Notes: a model not told the origin generated them from the letters alone. A DNA stretch of 64,000 nucleotides from Actimicrobium antarcticum (GCF_039536745.1 NZ_BAAAZE010000014.1:124001-188000); one strand, 5' to 3'. Positions 1-8,496 are shown, counted from the first letter of the stretch. Numbers and translations: made by a program.

Positions 1-63
1 TGCCGTTAAGCCGATTACGGTGTGCTGATGATTTGGGATATTTACCCCTGCAATACGTGCCAT
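1..63 (-). CDS. rpsM: 30S ribosomal protein S13, 5' fragment
   Basis: The first 21 codons of S13 read leftward off the window edge, starting MARIAGVNIPNHQH, the normal S13 amino terminus. S13 sits in the head of the 30S subunit and contacts the P-site tRNA and the 50S subunit. It follows rpmJ by 27 bases, the usual beta-proteobacterial order at the head of the alpha operon. The rest of the gene lies outside the window. Confidence 0.95.
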   Translation of the reverse strand, partial: MARIAGVNIPNHQHTVIGLTA

Positions 64-90
64 TCGTTATTCCTCAATAAATAACGTTAA

Positions 91-204
91 TTAACCTTGG
101 CGCTGTTTATGGCGCGGTTCGATGCAAATGACACGAACTACGCCTTTGCGCTTGATGATCTTACAGTTGCGGCAGATCCGCTTAACTGATGCGAGCACTT
201 TCAT
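91..204 (-). CDS. rpmJ: 50S ribosomal protein L36
   Basis: This 37-codon gene encodes L36, starting MKVLASVKRICRNCK. Cys11, Cys14, Cys27 and His32 form the zinc-ribbon set, so this is the zinc-containing (C+) form of L36. The protein is small and very basic and binds 23S rRNA. It lies between infA and rpsM, as is typical for Burkholderiales. The start follows an AGAGAGGG-like purine-rich stretch at a suitable distance. Confidence 0.95.
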   Translation of the reverse strand: MKVLASVKRICRNCKIIKRKGVVRVICIEPRHKQRQG

Positions 205-243
205 ATTAGCCCTCTCTCTTTCAGTTCTATATAAAATTTAAAA

Positions 244-462
244 CTACTTGGTTCTAAAAACAATGCGTGCTCTGCTCAGATCATAAGGCGTCAGCTCAAC
301 CGTCACCTTGTCGCCAGGAAGAATGCGAATATAGTTCATACGCATTTTTCCAGAAATATGACCCAGAACGACATGCCCGTTTTCTAACTTGACTCGGAAA
401 GTCGCATTGGGCAGATTCTCAAGAATCTCGCCTTGCATTTGTATTACGTCGTCTTTTGCCAT
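244..462 (-). CDS. infA: Translation initiation factor IF-1
   Basis: A 72-residue single OB-fold protein starting MAKDDVIQMQGEILENLPN, the expected length and sequence for IF-1. It binds the A site of the 30S subunit during initiation and helps IF-2 and IF-3 select the initiator tRNA. The gene lies 25 bases after secY and 39 bases before rpmJ. In enteric bacteria infA is elsewhere; insertion between secY and rpmJ is common in beta-proteobacteria. Confidence 0.97.
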   Translation of the reverse strand: MAKDDVIQMQGEILENLPNATFRVKLENGHVVLGHISGKMRMNYIRILPGDKVTVELTPYDLSRARIVFRTK

Positions 463-487
463 TCGGTATGCTCGGTCTCCTGGGCGC

Positions 488-1819
488 TTAGCGAGTCGGA
501 ATTCCGCCCTTGAAATTCGCTTTACGAAGCAGTGATTCGTATTGCTGCGACATGACGTAGTTTTGAACCTGCGCCATAAAATCCATCGTTACCACCACGA
601 TGATCAATAAAGATGTCCCGCCGAAATAAAACGGAACCTTGTATTTTGCGACCAGAAACTCCGGCAACAGACATACCAACGTTATGTACACCGCACCTGC
701 AAGGGTCAACCGCGTCAGGATCTTGTCGATGTACCGCGCTGTCTGATCACCTGGACGAATACCCGGAACAAAAGCCCCACTCTTCTTCAAGTTGTCAGCC
801 GTTTCCTTGCTGTTAAAAACCAGCGCGGTGTAGAAGAAGCAAAAGAAAACAATTGCAACTGCATACAATAACGCATGTATCGGCTCGCCCGGCGCCATCG
901 ACGCTGAAAGATCCTTAAGGAAGCGGACAAATGGGTTCGTCGTGTCGCCAGATGTGAACCAGCTCGTAATCGTCGCTGGAAACAGGATTATCGATGAAGC
1001 GAAAATAGGAGGAATTACACCAGCCATGTTCAACTTCAAAGGCAAATGGCTGCTCTGTCCACCGTAGATCTTGTTACCGACCTGGCGCTTCGCGTAATTG
1101 ACCAAGATCTTTCTCTGGCCCCGCTCAATGAACACGACGACAAACGTTACGGCCGCAACGATCAGACAAATAAAGATCGCCGAAAAGGCGTTCATGGAGC
1201 CGGTACGAACCAATTCAAACAACCCGCTCAGTGCCGTAGGCAAACCTGCCGCGATACCTGCAAAAATGATGATCGATATACCGTTCCCAAGGCCACGCTC
1301 TGTAATTTGCTCACCGAGCCACATAAGAAACATCGTTCCTGTGACCAGAGTGACGACGCAAGTGAACCTGAATGTCAGACCAGGATCCAATACCAGACCG
1401 GCTTGAGACTCTAGCGCCACCGCAATGCCAAGAGCCTGAAACAGAGCAAGAAACAATGTTCCGTATCTTGTGTACTGAGTGATCTTTCGGCGACCCGACT
1501 CACCCTCTTTTTTCAATGCCTCAAGTTGCGGCGAAACGATCGACATCAGTTGCATGATGATCGACGCCGAAATGTACGGCATGATTCCAAGAGCGAACAC
1601 GGTAAAACGCGACAACGCACCACCTGAGAACATGTTGAACATTCCCAGAATCCCGCTCTGGTTCTGTTTGAACAGTTGCGACAGCTGGAGAGGATCGATA
1701 CCAGGAACCGGGATGTGCGCTCCGATTCTAAACACCACCAATGCCGAGAGCAAAAACCAGAGCCGACCCCAAGGAAAACCGCTTGAGGCACTCTTAGCAA
1801 TCTGAGGACTAGTTGCCAA
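488..1819 (-). CDS. secY: Preprotein translocase channel subunit SecY
   Basis: A 443-residue membrane protein matching SecY in length, with about ten hydrophobic segments. SecY forms the protein-conducting channel of the inner membrane with SecE and SecG. The plug/TM2 region (GIMPYISASIIMQLM) and the cytoplasmic loop near GIRPGDQTARYID are recognisable. It is the last large gene of the spc-type block, 25 bases after rplO. Its partner secE is also in this window, at 28497-28880. Confidence 0.97.
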   Translation of the reverse strand: MATSPQIAKSASSGFPWGRLWFLLSALVVFRIGAHIPVPGIDPLQLSQLFKQNQSGILGMFNMFSGGALSRFTVFALGIMPYISASIIMQLMSIVSPQLEALKKEGESGRRKITQYTRYGTLFLALFQALGIAVALESQAGLVLDPGLTFRFTCVVTLVTGTMFLMWLGEQITERGLGNGISIIIFAGIAAGLPTALSGLFELVRTGSMNAFSAIFICLIVAAVTFVVVFIERGQRKILVNYAKRQVGNKIYGGQSSHLPLKLNMAGVIPPIFASSIILFPATITSWFTSGDTTNPFVRFLKDLSASMAPGEPIHALLYAVAIVFFCFFYTALVFNSKETADNLKKSGAFVPGIRPGDQTARYIDKILTRLTLAGAVYITLVCLLPEFLVAKYKVPFYFGGTSLLIIVVVTMDFMAQVQNYVMSQQYESLLRKANFKGGIPTR

Positions 1820-1844
1820 TTACAGCTCCAATCAAACTGGGAGA

Positions 1845-2276
1845 TTACGCAACGGAACCACCAGCGGCTTCAATAGCAGCCTTGGCACCTTTGGTGACGA
1901 TCAAGCCTTTTACGCTAACACCCTTGGTAAGGTCACCAGAAAGAATGACTCGAACCACACGTGCGAGATCAGAAATGACGCCAGCTTGCTTCAAAGAGAG
2001 AATATCTACTTCGCCAACAGGCAAGCGCTCCAGATCCGATAAACGGACTTCGGCCTTGTAAGGCGTAGCAAGCGATTTGAAACCACGCTTAGGCAAACGC
2101 CGCTGCAGAGGCATCTGACCACCCTCGAAACCAACCTTGTGAAAGCCACCGGCACGGGACTTTTGTCCCTTGTGTCCACGACCAGCCGTTTTTCCGATAC
2201 CGGAACCAATTCCGCGACCAACACGACGCTTGTAGTGCTTGGCGCCGTCTGCCGGTTGAATACTGTTCAATTCCAT
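1845..2276 (-). CDS. rplO: 50S ribosomal protein L15
   Basis: A 143-residue protein with the L15 amino terminus (MELNSIQPADGAKH) and the Gly/Arg-rich GRGIGSGIGKTAGRGHKGQ stretch that threads into 23S rRNA. Length is typical. It lies between rpmD and secY in canonical spc-operon order. Confidence 0.96.
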   Translation of the reverse strand: MELNSIQPADGAKHYKRRVGRGIGSGIGKTAGRGHKGQKSRAGGFHKVGFEGGQMPLQRRLPKRGFKSLATPYKAEVRLSDLERLPVGEVDILSLKQAGVISDLARVVRVILSGDLTKGVSVKGLIVTKGAKAAIEAAGGSVA

Positions 2277-2302
2277 AATTTTTCCTATTCGTAAGCAAAA
2301 GC

Positions 2303-2482
2303 CTACGAAATGACTTTTACGAGATATGAAACCTTGTTGATCATGCCGCGAATCGCAGGCGTATCTTCGAGTTCCGACACCGAATTAATTCCACGCAACC
2401 CAAGTCCTCGAACAGTAGCGCGATGCGTCTCGCGCGTCCCGATCAGTCCCTTGACCAACGTTACCTTTACAGTATTTGTCAT
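2303..2482 (-). CDS. rpmD: 50S ribosomal protein L30
   Basis: A 59-residue protein matching L30 (TVKVTLVKGLIGTRETHRATVRGLGLR). An in-frame GTG lies three codons upstream, but an AAGGTGA Shine-Dalgarno stretch overlaps that GTG and is correctly spaced for the ATG at 2480-2482, so the shorter start is chosen. The gene begins 10 bases after rpsE. Confidence 0.95.
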   Translation of the reverse strand: MTNTVKVTLVKGLIGTRETHRATVRGLGLRGINSVSELEDTPAIRGMINKVSYLVKVIS

Positions 2483-2492
2483 AGCATTCACC

Positions 2493-3011
2493 TTAGCTCA
2501 GAATATCTTCAACTGACTTGCCGCGTTTTGCAGCGATGTCAGATGGAGTATTCATTTTGGCCAGGCCATTCAACGTTGCCCGAACCATGTTGTACGGATT
2601 CGTTGAACCATTTGACTTGGCAACAACGTTGGTTACACCCATCACTTCGAAAATAGCGCGCATAGGGCCGCCTGCAATAACGCCAGTACCCTCTTTTGCT
2701 GGTGCCATCAGAACAGATGACGCACCATGCTTACCCGTTACGGTGTGCTGAAGAGTACCGTTTTTCAAGGTGACCTTGATCATCTTGCGACGAGCTTCCT
2801 CCATCGCTTTTTGCACGGCCACTGGCACTTCTTTCGATTTGCCTTTGCCCATACCGATGCGGCCTTCTCCATCGCCAACTACTGCAAGTGCGGCGAAGCC
2901 CATGATCCGACCGCCCTTGACCACTTTGGTCACGCGATTAACAGCGATCATTTTCTCGCGCATGCCATCATCTGGCTTTTCGCTTTGCATCTTGGATTGC
3001 ATTTTTGCCAT
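2493..3011 (-). CDS. rpsE: 30S ribosomal protein S5
   Basis: A 172-residue S5 with the expected double-stranded-RNA-binding amino-terminal half (MIAVNRVTKVVKGGRIMGF) and the KEVPVAVQKAMEEARR region. S5 helps form the mRNA entry site and influences decoding accuracy. It lies 12 bases after rplR. The short Met/Gln/Lys-rich leader before residue 15 varies among relatives; ATG at 3009-3011 is the only well-placed start. Confidence 0.96.
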   Translation of the reverse strand: MAKMQSKMQSEKPDDGMREKMIAVNRVTKVVKGGRIMGFAALAVVGDGEGRIGMGKGKSKEVPVAVQKAMEEARRKMIKVTLKNGTLQHTVTGKHGASSVLMAPAKEGTGVIAGGPMRAIFEVMGVTNVVAKSNGSTNPYNMVRATLNGLAKMNTPSDIAAKRGKSVEDILS

Positions 3012-3023
3012 GATGAATTTTCC

Positions 3024-3386
3024 TTAGAACTTCAGACCAGCTTCACGAGCCGCTTCGGCAACTGCCTTGACACGGCCGTGGTATCTAAAACCCGAACGAT
3101 CGAACGCAACTTCTGCGATTCCAGCCGCAAGAGCCTTTTCTGCAACACGCTTGCCAACCAGCGCAGCAGCGGCAGCGTTGCCACCTTTGCCAGACTGACC
3201 GGCCAGCTCAAGGCGGACTTCAGCCTCGAGCGTTGAAGCCGATGCAAGTACAGTTGCATCCGAGCCGATAACACTTGCATAGATGTGCTGGTTGGTCCGG
3301 TGCACAGCGAGGCGAGTTACTTTTAACTCTGCGATCTTTGCACGGGTTTGGCGTGCGCGGCGCAGACGTGATTGTTTCTTATCCAT
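3024..3386 (-). CDS. rplR: 50S ribosomal protein L18
   Basis: A 120-residue L18 starting MDKKQSRLRRARQTR, which binds 5S rRNA in the central protuberance together with L5. A TTG two codons upstream is in frame, but an AGGGG stretch is correctly spaced for the ATG at 3384-3386, giving the standard family length. Confidence 0.95.
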   Translation of the reverse strand: MDKKQSRLRRARQTRAKIAELKVTRLAVHRTNQHIYASVIGSDATVLASASTLEAEVRLELAGQSGKGGNAAAAALVGKRVAEKALAAGIAEVAFDRSGFRYHGRVKAVAEAAREAGLKF

Positions 3387-3398
3387 CGTCAACCCCTA

Positions 3399-3932
3399 TT
3401 ACTTCTTCTTGGTTTCTTTAATTGTTACCACCTCGTCCGAATAACGGACGCCCTTGCCTTTGTAAGGCTCAGGAGGGCGGTAAGCGCGGACTTCGGCGGC
3501 AACCTGACCAACGCTCTGACGGTTGATTCCCTTAATGAGAATCTCAGTCGGCGTTGGGGTCACACACGTAACACCCTCAGGCATTTCATGCACAACCGGG
3601 TGCGAGAAGCCAAGCGACAAATTCAACTTGGCACCTTGTGCCTGGGCACGATATCCCACGCCGACCAAATTGAGCTTCTTTTCGAAACCCTTGGTCACAC
3701 CGGTAACCATATTACCGACAAGCGCGCGCAGCGTTCCCCACATTGCATTTGCTTCACGGCTCACATCAGCTGCAGTAAACACCAGTGAACCGTTGACGTT
3801 CTCGATCTTTACCAGACCGTTGAGCGACTGGATCAGTGTACCAAGCGGACCCTTGACGGTGATCGCGTGATCGGAAATGATCGCCTCGACACCGGCCGGC
3901 AGTGCCAATTGCATTTTACCTACTCGTGACAT
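3399..3932 (-). CDS. rplF: 50S ribosomal protein L6
   Basis: A 177-residue L6 starting MSRVGKMQLALPAGVEA, with the conserved carboxy-terminal PEPYKGKGVRY motif that contacts 23S rRNA near the factor-binding site. The reading frame is open for 15 codons upstream into rpsH, but AGGAGTG precedes the ATG at 3930-3932 and gives the normal length. Confidence 0.96.
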   Translation of the reverse strand: MSRVGKMQLALPAGVEAIISDHAITVKGPLGTLIQSLNGLVKIENVNGSLVFTAADVSREANAMWGTLRALVGNMVTGVTKGFEKKLNLVGVGYRAQAQGAKLNLSLGFSHPVVHEMPEGVTCVTPTPTEILIKGINRQSVGQVAAEVRAYRPPEPYKGKGVRYSDEVVTIKETKKK

Positions 3933-3942
3933 CTTGCACTCC

Positions 3943-4338
3943 TTAGGCGACGTAGCAAATAACTTCGCCACCGACACCGGTTGCGCGCGCTTTGCGGTCT
4001 GTCATGACGCCTTTAGGAGTGGAAACAATTGCCACACCCAGCCCGTTCATGACGTTAGGAATATCATCCTTGCCCTTGTAAATGCGTAGCCCGGGACGGG
4101 AAACGCGCTCCAAGCGCTCAATAACTGGACGACCAGCGTAATACTTCAAACCGATTTTCAGTTCCGCTTTGCCATCTGCTTCGGCAACAACGAAATCTTC
4201 AATGTAACCCTCGTCCTTCAGGACGTTGGCAATTGCAATTTTGACCTTGGACGACGGCATGGATACCGAGGTCTTCTGCACAACCTGCGCATTGCGGATA
4301 CGGGTCAGCATATCGGCGATAGGATCGCTCATACTCAT
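3943..4338 (-). CDS. rpsH: 30S ribosomal protein S8
   Basis: A 131-residue S8 starting MSMSDPIADMLTRIRN and ending with the conserved GVGGEVICYVA. In E. coli S8 binds 16S rRNA and also represses the spc operon through a site in the rplN-rplE region; whether that holds here was not tested. The gene follows rpsN by 14 bases. Confidence 0.96.
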   Translation of the reverse strand: MSMSDPIADMLTRIRNAQVVQKTSVSMPSSKVKIAIANVLKDEGYIEDFVVAEADGKAELKIGLKYYAGRPVIERLERVSRPGLRIYKGKDDIPNVMNGLGVAIVSTPKGVMTDRKARATGVGGEVICYVA

Positions 4339-4352
4339 TGCATATTCTCCTA

Positions 4353-4658
4353 TTACCAGCTTGCTTTTGTCATACCGGGAATCTCGCCACGCATGGCGAC
4401 TTCACGGAGTTTGATACGGCCCAGACCGAACTTGCGGAAAGTGCCACGTGGACGACCAGTCAACGCACAACGATTGCGTTGTCGAGTCGGAGCCGAATTG
4501 CGCGGCAGTGCCTGCAGCTTCAGCCGAGCTTCGTATCGCTCTTCATCCGACTTTGATTGGTCATCAATGATTGCCTTCAACGCAGCACGCTTACCGGCGA
4601 ATTTCTTCACCAGGTCTGCACGCTTTTGTTCGCGGTTAATCAATGCGAGCTTTGCCAT
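4353..4658 (-). CDS. rpsN: 30S ribosomal protein S14, long zinc-free form
   Basis: A 101-residue S14 of the long type. The carboxy-terminal half shows RNRCALTGRPRGTFRKFGLGR, where the zinc-binding cysteine pairs of the short type are absent (only one Cys). It sits seven bases after rplE in canonical order. Confidence 0.96.
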   Translation of the reverse strand: MAKLALINREQKRADLVKKFAGKRAALKAIIDDQSKSDEERYEARLKLQALPRNSAPTRQRNRCALTGRPRGTFRKFGLGRIKLREVAMRGEIPGMTKASW

Positions 4659-4665
4659 GGCAACC

Positions 4666-5205
4666 TCAGTTTCTAAACGGGAATTTAAAGGCGGCGAGTA
4701 GCGATTTCGCTTCGTCGTCGGTCTTGGCTGTGGTGGTAATGCTAATATTCATACCACGCAGCACATCAATCTTGTCGTACTCAATCTCGGGGAAAATGAT
4801 CTGCTCTTTCACGCCGATGTTGTAGTTACCGCGACCGTCAAACGCACGACCCGAGATACCACGGAAATCGCGCACACGTGGCAGAGCCACCGTGACTAGC
4901 CGATCGAGAAACTCATACATATGAGCGCCGCGAAGAGTAACCATGCAACCAATCGGGTAACCTTCACGGATCTTGAAACCCGCAATTGCCTTACGTGCTT
5001 TGGTCACTACAGGCTTTTGACCCGCAATTTTCGTCAGGTCACCGACGGCATGCTCGATAATCTTTTTGTCAGCGATCGCCTCGGACAACCCCATGTTCAG
5101 AGTGATCTTCAAAATACGAGGGACTTCCATCACCGACTTGTACGAGTACTTGGCGGTCAGATCGGCAACAATTTTTTCTTTGTAGAACTCTTGGAGACGG
5201 GCCAT
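4666..5205 (-). CDS. rplE: 50S ribosomal protein L5
   Basis: A 179-residue L5 starting MARLQEFYKEKIVADL, with the conserved TKARKAIAGFKIREGYPIG segment. L5 binds 5S rRNA and contacts the P-site tRNA and S13. It begins five bases after rplX, suggesting coupled translation. Confidence 0.97.
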   Translation of the reverse strand: MARLQEFYKEKIVADLTAKYSYKSVMEVPRILKITLNMGLSEAIADKKIIEHAVGDLTKIAGQKPVVTKARKAIAGFKIREGYPIGCMVTLRGAHMYEFLDRLVTVALPRVRDFRGISGRAFDGRGNYNIGVKEQIIFPEIEYDKIDVLRGMNISITTTAKTDDEAKSLLAAFKFPFRN

Positions 5206-5210
5206 GATCT

Positions 5211-5525
5211 TTAAACCTTTACAGCTTCACCGCTGGACTTGAAAATGCGAACGAGACCGCCGTCGACAGTTTTAAATCCCACACGGTCAGCTTTGCCAGT
5301 TGCCGCGTTAAACAGCGCAACATTCGACACATGAATTGGCATCAGCTTATCAACGATGCCGCCAGTGATACCAGTCATCGGGTTGGGCTTGGTCGCTTTT
5401 TTAGCGACATTCACTCCATCAACCAGGACGTGCTCAACATCGACGCGCTTCAGAACTAGTCCGCGCTTGCCTTTGTCCTTGCCAGCCAAGACGATAACTT
5501 CGTCGTTTTTCTTAATCTTATCCAT
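5211..5525 (-). CDS. rplX: 50S ribosomal protein L24
   Basis: A 104-residue L24 with the amino-terminal KOW motif (KNDEVIVLAGKDKGKRG) that initiates 50S assembly at the 5' end of 23S rRNA. It follows rplN by nine bases and precedes rplE by five. Confidence 0.96.
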   Translation of the reverse strand: MDKIKKNDEVIVLAGKDKGKRGLVLKRVDVEHVLVDGVNVAKKATKPNPMTGITGGIVDKLMPIHVSNVALFNAATGKADRVGFKTVDGGLVRIFKSSGEAVKV

Positions 5526-5534
5526 CGTTACTCC

Positions 5535-5903
5535 TTACAAAACTTCAGGAGCAAGGGACACGATTTTCATGAACCGCTCAGTGCGCAGCTCACGTGTCAC
5601 AGGCCCAAAAATACGCGTGCCAATTGGCTCGAGCTTTGCGTTGAGCAGCACCGCTGCATTGGTATCAAATTTCACCAATGAACCGTCCTGTCGACGAACG
5701 CCTTTAGCTGTACGAACCACGACTGCGTTGTAGATCTCGCCTTTTTTGACGCGACCACGAGGCGCTGCAACTTTCACAGTAACCTTGATCACATCGCCAA
5801 TTCCCGCGTAACGACGCTTGGAACCACCGAGAACCTTAATGCACATCACTTCGCGCGCGCCGGTATTGTCGGCTACTTCTAGCCGGCTTTCAGTTTGAAT
5901 CAT
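5535..5903 (-). CDS. rplN: 50S ribosomal protein L14
   Basis: A 122-residue L14, full length, starting MIQTESRLEVADNTGAREV. It forms an intersubunit bridge. It is the first gene of the spc-type block; a 214-base spacer containing a hairpin separates it from rpsQ, matching the S10/spc operon boundary known in E. coli. Confidence 0.97.
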   Translation of the reverse strand: MIQTESRLEVADNTGAREVMCIKVLGGSKRRYAGIGDVIKVTVKVAAPRGRVKKGEIYNAVVVRTAKGVRRQDGSLVKFDTNAAVLLNAKLEPIGTRIFGPVTRELRTERFMKIVSLAPEVL

Positions 5904-6117
5904 AATATTTTCTTTCCCAACTTAACCCGAACAATCCGCACAATGCGGCATTACGGTCAGTCTTGGTCCCGCCAGGAAATCCATGTAGGACTCGCCTGAT
6001 TGGGTGGACTATTTCCAAAACCTCGAACTTTATGTTCACCTAATTCCTACCCTGTAAGTAGGAAGTACTGCGAAGTCCAGCATTATGTCACCATTATGCT
6101 GGACTTACAACTACTGC
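5904..6117 (-). promoter_or_regulatory. S10/spc operon boundary with stem-loop at 6073-6106
   Basis: This spacer between rpsQ and rplN contains an 11-base inverted repeat (6073-6083 with 6096-6106). It extends past one A-A mismatch into a three-pair stem closed by a GTGA tetraloop. It starts a few bases after the rpsQ stop codon. No run of T follows on the minus strand, so a simple intrinsic terminator is unlikely; a processing or partial-attenuation structure fits better. I found no convincing -35/-10 pair for a separate spc promoter. Confidence 0.5.
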
Positions 6118-6390
6118 TTAAACTATTTGTGCTGCTTGAACTACCCGGGTTACTGTCCAGGCCTTAGTCTTGGAAATCGGACGGCCTTCCTGGATTTCAA
6201 CCGTATCACCGGTTTTGGCCGCATTAGCCTCATCGTGTGCATGGTATTTGTTTGAACGCATGATGATTTTCCCGTACAGGGGGTGTTTAACATGACGTTC
6301 GATTAGCACAGTTACTGTCTTGTCCATTTTGTCAGACACCACTTTGCCAATCAGCGTGCGCTTGAGCGCTACTTTCACTGGATCGTTCAT
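6118..6390 (-). CDS. rpsQ: 30S ribosomal protein S17
   Basis: A 90-residue S17 with the OB-fold core (TLIGKVVSDKMDKTVTVLIE) and the RHVKHPLYGKI motif. Its ATG shares one base with the rpmC stop codon (TAATG), indicating translational coupling. It is the last gene of the S10 block. Confidence 0.96.
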   Translation of the reverse strand: MNDPVKVALKRTLIGKVVSDKMDKTVTVLIERHVKHPLYGKIIMRSNKYHAHDEANAAKTGDTVEIQEGRPISKTKAWTVTRVVQAAQIV

Positions 6391-6581
6391 TATTTGGCGT
6401 CCTTCGAATTCATGACAGTTTTTACACGAGCAATATCACGGCGTACTTTTTTAAGCTGAGACGTATTATTCAACTGTTGAGTGGCAATCTGCATACGCAG
6501 ACCAAATTGCGCCTTCAACAGTGCATTCAGTTCAATTGTCAAAGCCGCTTGATCCTTGCCCTGGAGTTCAGACGTTTTCAT
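6390..6581 (-). CDS. rpmC: 50S ribosomal protein L29
   Basis: A 63-residue L29 starting MKTSELQGKDQAAL, located near the polypeptide exit tunnel. A GTG two codons upstream is in frame, but AAGGAG lies directly before it and is properly spaced only for the ATG at 6579-6581. The length then matches the E. coli protein. Confidence 0.95.
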   Translation of the reverse strand: MKTSELQGKDQAALTIELNALLKAQFGLRMQIATQQLNNTSQLKKVRRDIARVKTVMNSKDAK

Positions 6582-6592
6582 ATTCACTCCTT

Positions 6593-7012
6593 TTATTGGC
6601 CGACTTGACGAACGACGAACGTAGTCAACAGCGGCAATTTAGCAGCCGCAAGACGGAACGCCTCGCGAGCCAATGTTTCATCGACGCCATCCATCTCGTA
6701 CAGCATCTTACCTGGCTGGATTTCGGCAACGTAATACTCCGGATTACCTTTACCATTACCCATCCGGACTTCAGCCGGCTTTTGAGAAATCGGCTTATCC
6801 GGGAAAATACGGATCCAGATCCGACCGCCACGTTTAATGTGACGCGTCATTGCGCGACGTGCAGCTTCGATTTGGCGTGCCGTAATGCGCCCGCGACCGA
6901 TCGCCTTCAGGCCGAACTCACCGAAAGACACTGCTGTCCCTCTTGAATGCGAAATACCTTTGTTACGACCCTTTTGTTCCTTACGGTACTTCCTGCGTGC
7001 TGGTTGCAGCAT
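6593..7012 (-). CDS. rplP: 50S ribosomal protein L16
   Basis: A 139-residue L16 starting MLQPARRKYRKEQKGRN, with the conserved GRITARQIEAARRAMTRHIK stretch that reaches toward the peptidyl-transferase/A-site region. The start is only two bases after the rpsC stop codon. Confidence 0.97.
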   Translation of the reverse strand: MLQPARRKYRKEQKGRNKGISHSRGTAVSFGEFGLKAIGRGRITARQIEAARRAMTRHIKRGGRIWIRIFPDKPISQKPAEVRMGNGKGNPEYYVAEIQPGKMLYEMDGVDETLAREAFRLAAAKLPLLTTFVVRQVGQ

Positions 7013-7014
7013 GA

Positions 7015-7872
7015 TTATTCTCCTGCTTTCTCAGCCAAAGCCGGAACCACTACATCAGCAGGACCGTCAGGCTTTTTTGCACGAACACGCTTTGCTGCGG
7101 GCGATGCACCAGGAGCCGTAGCACCAGGTTGACCATCGGGACGCGCAGTACGTGGACGTGAGCTTGGTTTTCCATCATCGCGACGCGGACCACGACGCTT
7201 CTTGTCTTCGTCCGAAACGACATCGATATTTGGGGTTTCACCATTTGCCAGGCGATCGCCTTTATAGACCCAGACCTTGATACCAATGATGCCGTAGGTA
7301 GTCAATGCCTCGCCAAAGCCATAATCAATATCGGCACGCAGCGTATGAAGTGGCACGCGACCTTCGCGATACCATTCTTTACGAGCAATTTCGATACCAT
7401 TTAGACGACCAGACGACATGATCTTGATACCCTGAGCACCAAGCCGCATCGCATTTTGCATCGCGCGCTTCATAGCACGTCGGAACATAATGCGCTTCTC
7501 AAGTTGCTGGGCGATCGAGTCAGCGATCAGTTGTGCGTCAGTCTCTGGCTTGCGAATTTCTTCGATGTTCACGTGCACCGGCACGCCCATCATTTTCGCG
7601 AGCGCTGTCTTCAGCACTTCAATGTCTTCACCTTTTTTACCGATCACGACACCTGGGCGTGAGCTGTAAATCGTGATCCGTGCATTTTTTGCAGGACGTT
7701 CAATAACGACGCGGCCTACGGACGCGTTTTTCAGCTTGGTTTTCAGGTATGCGCGAACTTTAAGGTCTTCGATAAGCATAGTGGCAAAATTTGCATTGCC
7801 AGCATACCAACGTGAACCCCAGTTGCGAGTAACGGATAAACGAAATCCTGTTGGATGTATCTTCTGTCCCAT
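7015..7872 (-). CDS. rpsC: 30S ribosomal protein S3 with long carboxy-terminal tail
   Basis: A 285-residue S3 starting MGQKIHPTGFRLSVTRNWGS, with the KH domain GxxG region (SRPGVVIGKKGEDIE). S3 forms part of the mRNA entry helicase with S4 and S5. It is about 50 residues longer than E. coli S3. The extra part, after about residue 210, is rich in Arg, Pro, Ala and Lys and looks disordered. Tails of this kind are familiar in Burkholderiales S3. Confidence 0.96.
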   Translation of the reverse strand: MGQKIHPTGFRLSVTRNWGSRWYAGNANFATMLIEDLKVRAYLKTKLKNASVGRVVIERPAKNARITIYSSRPGVVIGKKGEDIEVLKTALAKMMGVPVHVNIEEIRKPETDAQLIADSIAQQLEKRIMFRRAMKRAMQNAMRLGAQGIKIMSSGRLNGIEIARKEWYREGRVPLHTLRADIDYGFGEALTTYGIIGIKVWVYKGDRLANGETPNIDVVSDEDKKRRGPRRDDGKPSSRPRTARPDGQPGATAPGASPAAKRVRAKKPDGPADVVVPALAEKAGE

Positions 7873-7881
7873 CGTGACCCC

Positions 7882-8214
7882 TTAGTTACCGACAGTCACA
7901 TAGATGTGACAGGATTGTTTCGAGATACGATCACCACGGCCTTTTGCACGCGCTGTAAAGCGCTTCAAGACCGAACCTTTTTCGACATATATAGTTGTAA
8001 CTTTCAACTCATCAATATCGGCACCGTCGTTGTGCTCTGCGTTAGCAATTGCAGACTCAAGCACGCGCTTGATAATCACAGCGCCTTTTTTAGGGCTGAA
8101 TTGCAAAATGTTTAACGCTTGATCGACTTTTTTGCCACGGATAAGATCGGCAACCAGACGGCCCTTTTGGGCCGAGAGGCGCACACCGCGGAGGGTAGCT
8201 TTAGTTTCCATCAT
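7882..8214 (-). CDS. rplV: 50S ribosomal protein L22
   Basis: A 110-residue L22 (METKATLRGVRLSAQKGRLVADLIRG) whose beta hairpin lines the exit tunnel; macrolide-resistance changes are known in this loop. Two adjacent ATG codons begin the gene; either could be used. It starts six bases after the rpsS stop. Confidence 0.96.
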   Translation of the reverse strand: MMETKATLRGVRLSAQKGRLVADLIRGKKVDQALNILQFSPKKGAVIIKRVLESAIANAEHNDGADIDELKVTTIYVEKGSVLKRFTARAKGRGDRISKQSCHIYVTVGN

Positions 8215-8220
8215 CGGACC

Positions 8221-8496
8221 TTATTTCTTAGCCTTCTTATCGGCTGCGTGACCCTTGAACGTCCGGGTCAATGCGAATTCACCAAGTTTATGGCCAACCA
8301 TGTTTTCAGAAACATAAACCGGCACGTGCTGCTTGCCGTTATGCACCGCAATCGTCAGACCGATAAAGTCCGGCATGATTGTCGAGCGACGTGACCAGGT
8401 TTTAATTGGCTTTTTGTCTTTGATCGCCTGCGCAGTCTCAACCTTCTTCACAAGGTGGGCGTCACAGAACGGCCCTTTTTTCAATGAACGTGTCAT
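8221..8496 (-). CDS. rpsS: 30S ribosomal protein S19
   Basis: A 91-residue S19 starting MTRSLKKGPFCDAHLVKKV, full length. It sits in the 30S head with S13. It lies nine bases after rplB and six before rplV. Confidence 0.97.
   Translation of the reverse strand: MTRSLKKGPFCDAHLVKKVETAQAIKDKKPIKTWSRRSTIMPDFIGLTIAVHNGKQHVPVYVSENMVGHKLGEFALTRTFKGHAADKKAKK

Noticed and set aside
5904..6072. Separate spc operon promoter before rplN
   Set aside because: The best candidate (TTACAG-17-CATAAA) matches the consensus poorly, so it is not listed as a promoter.
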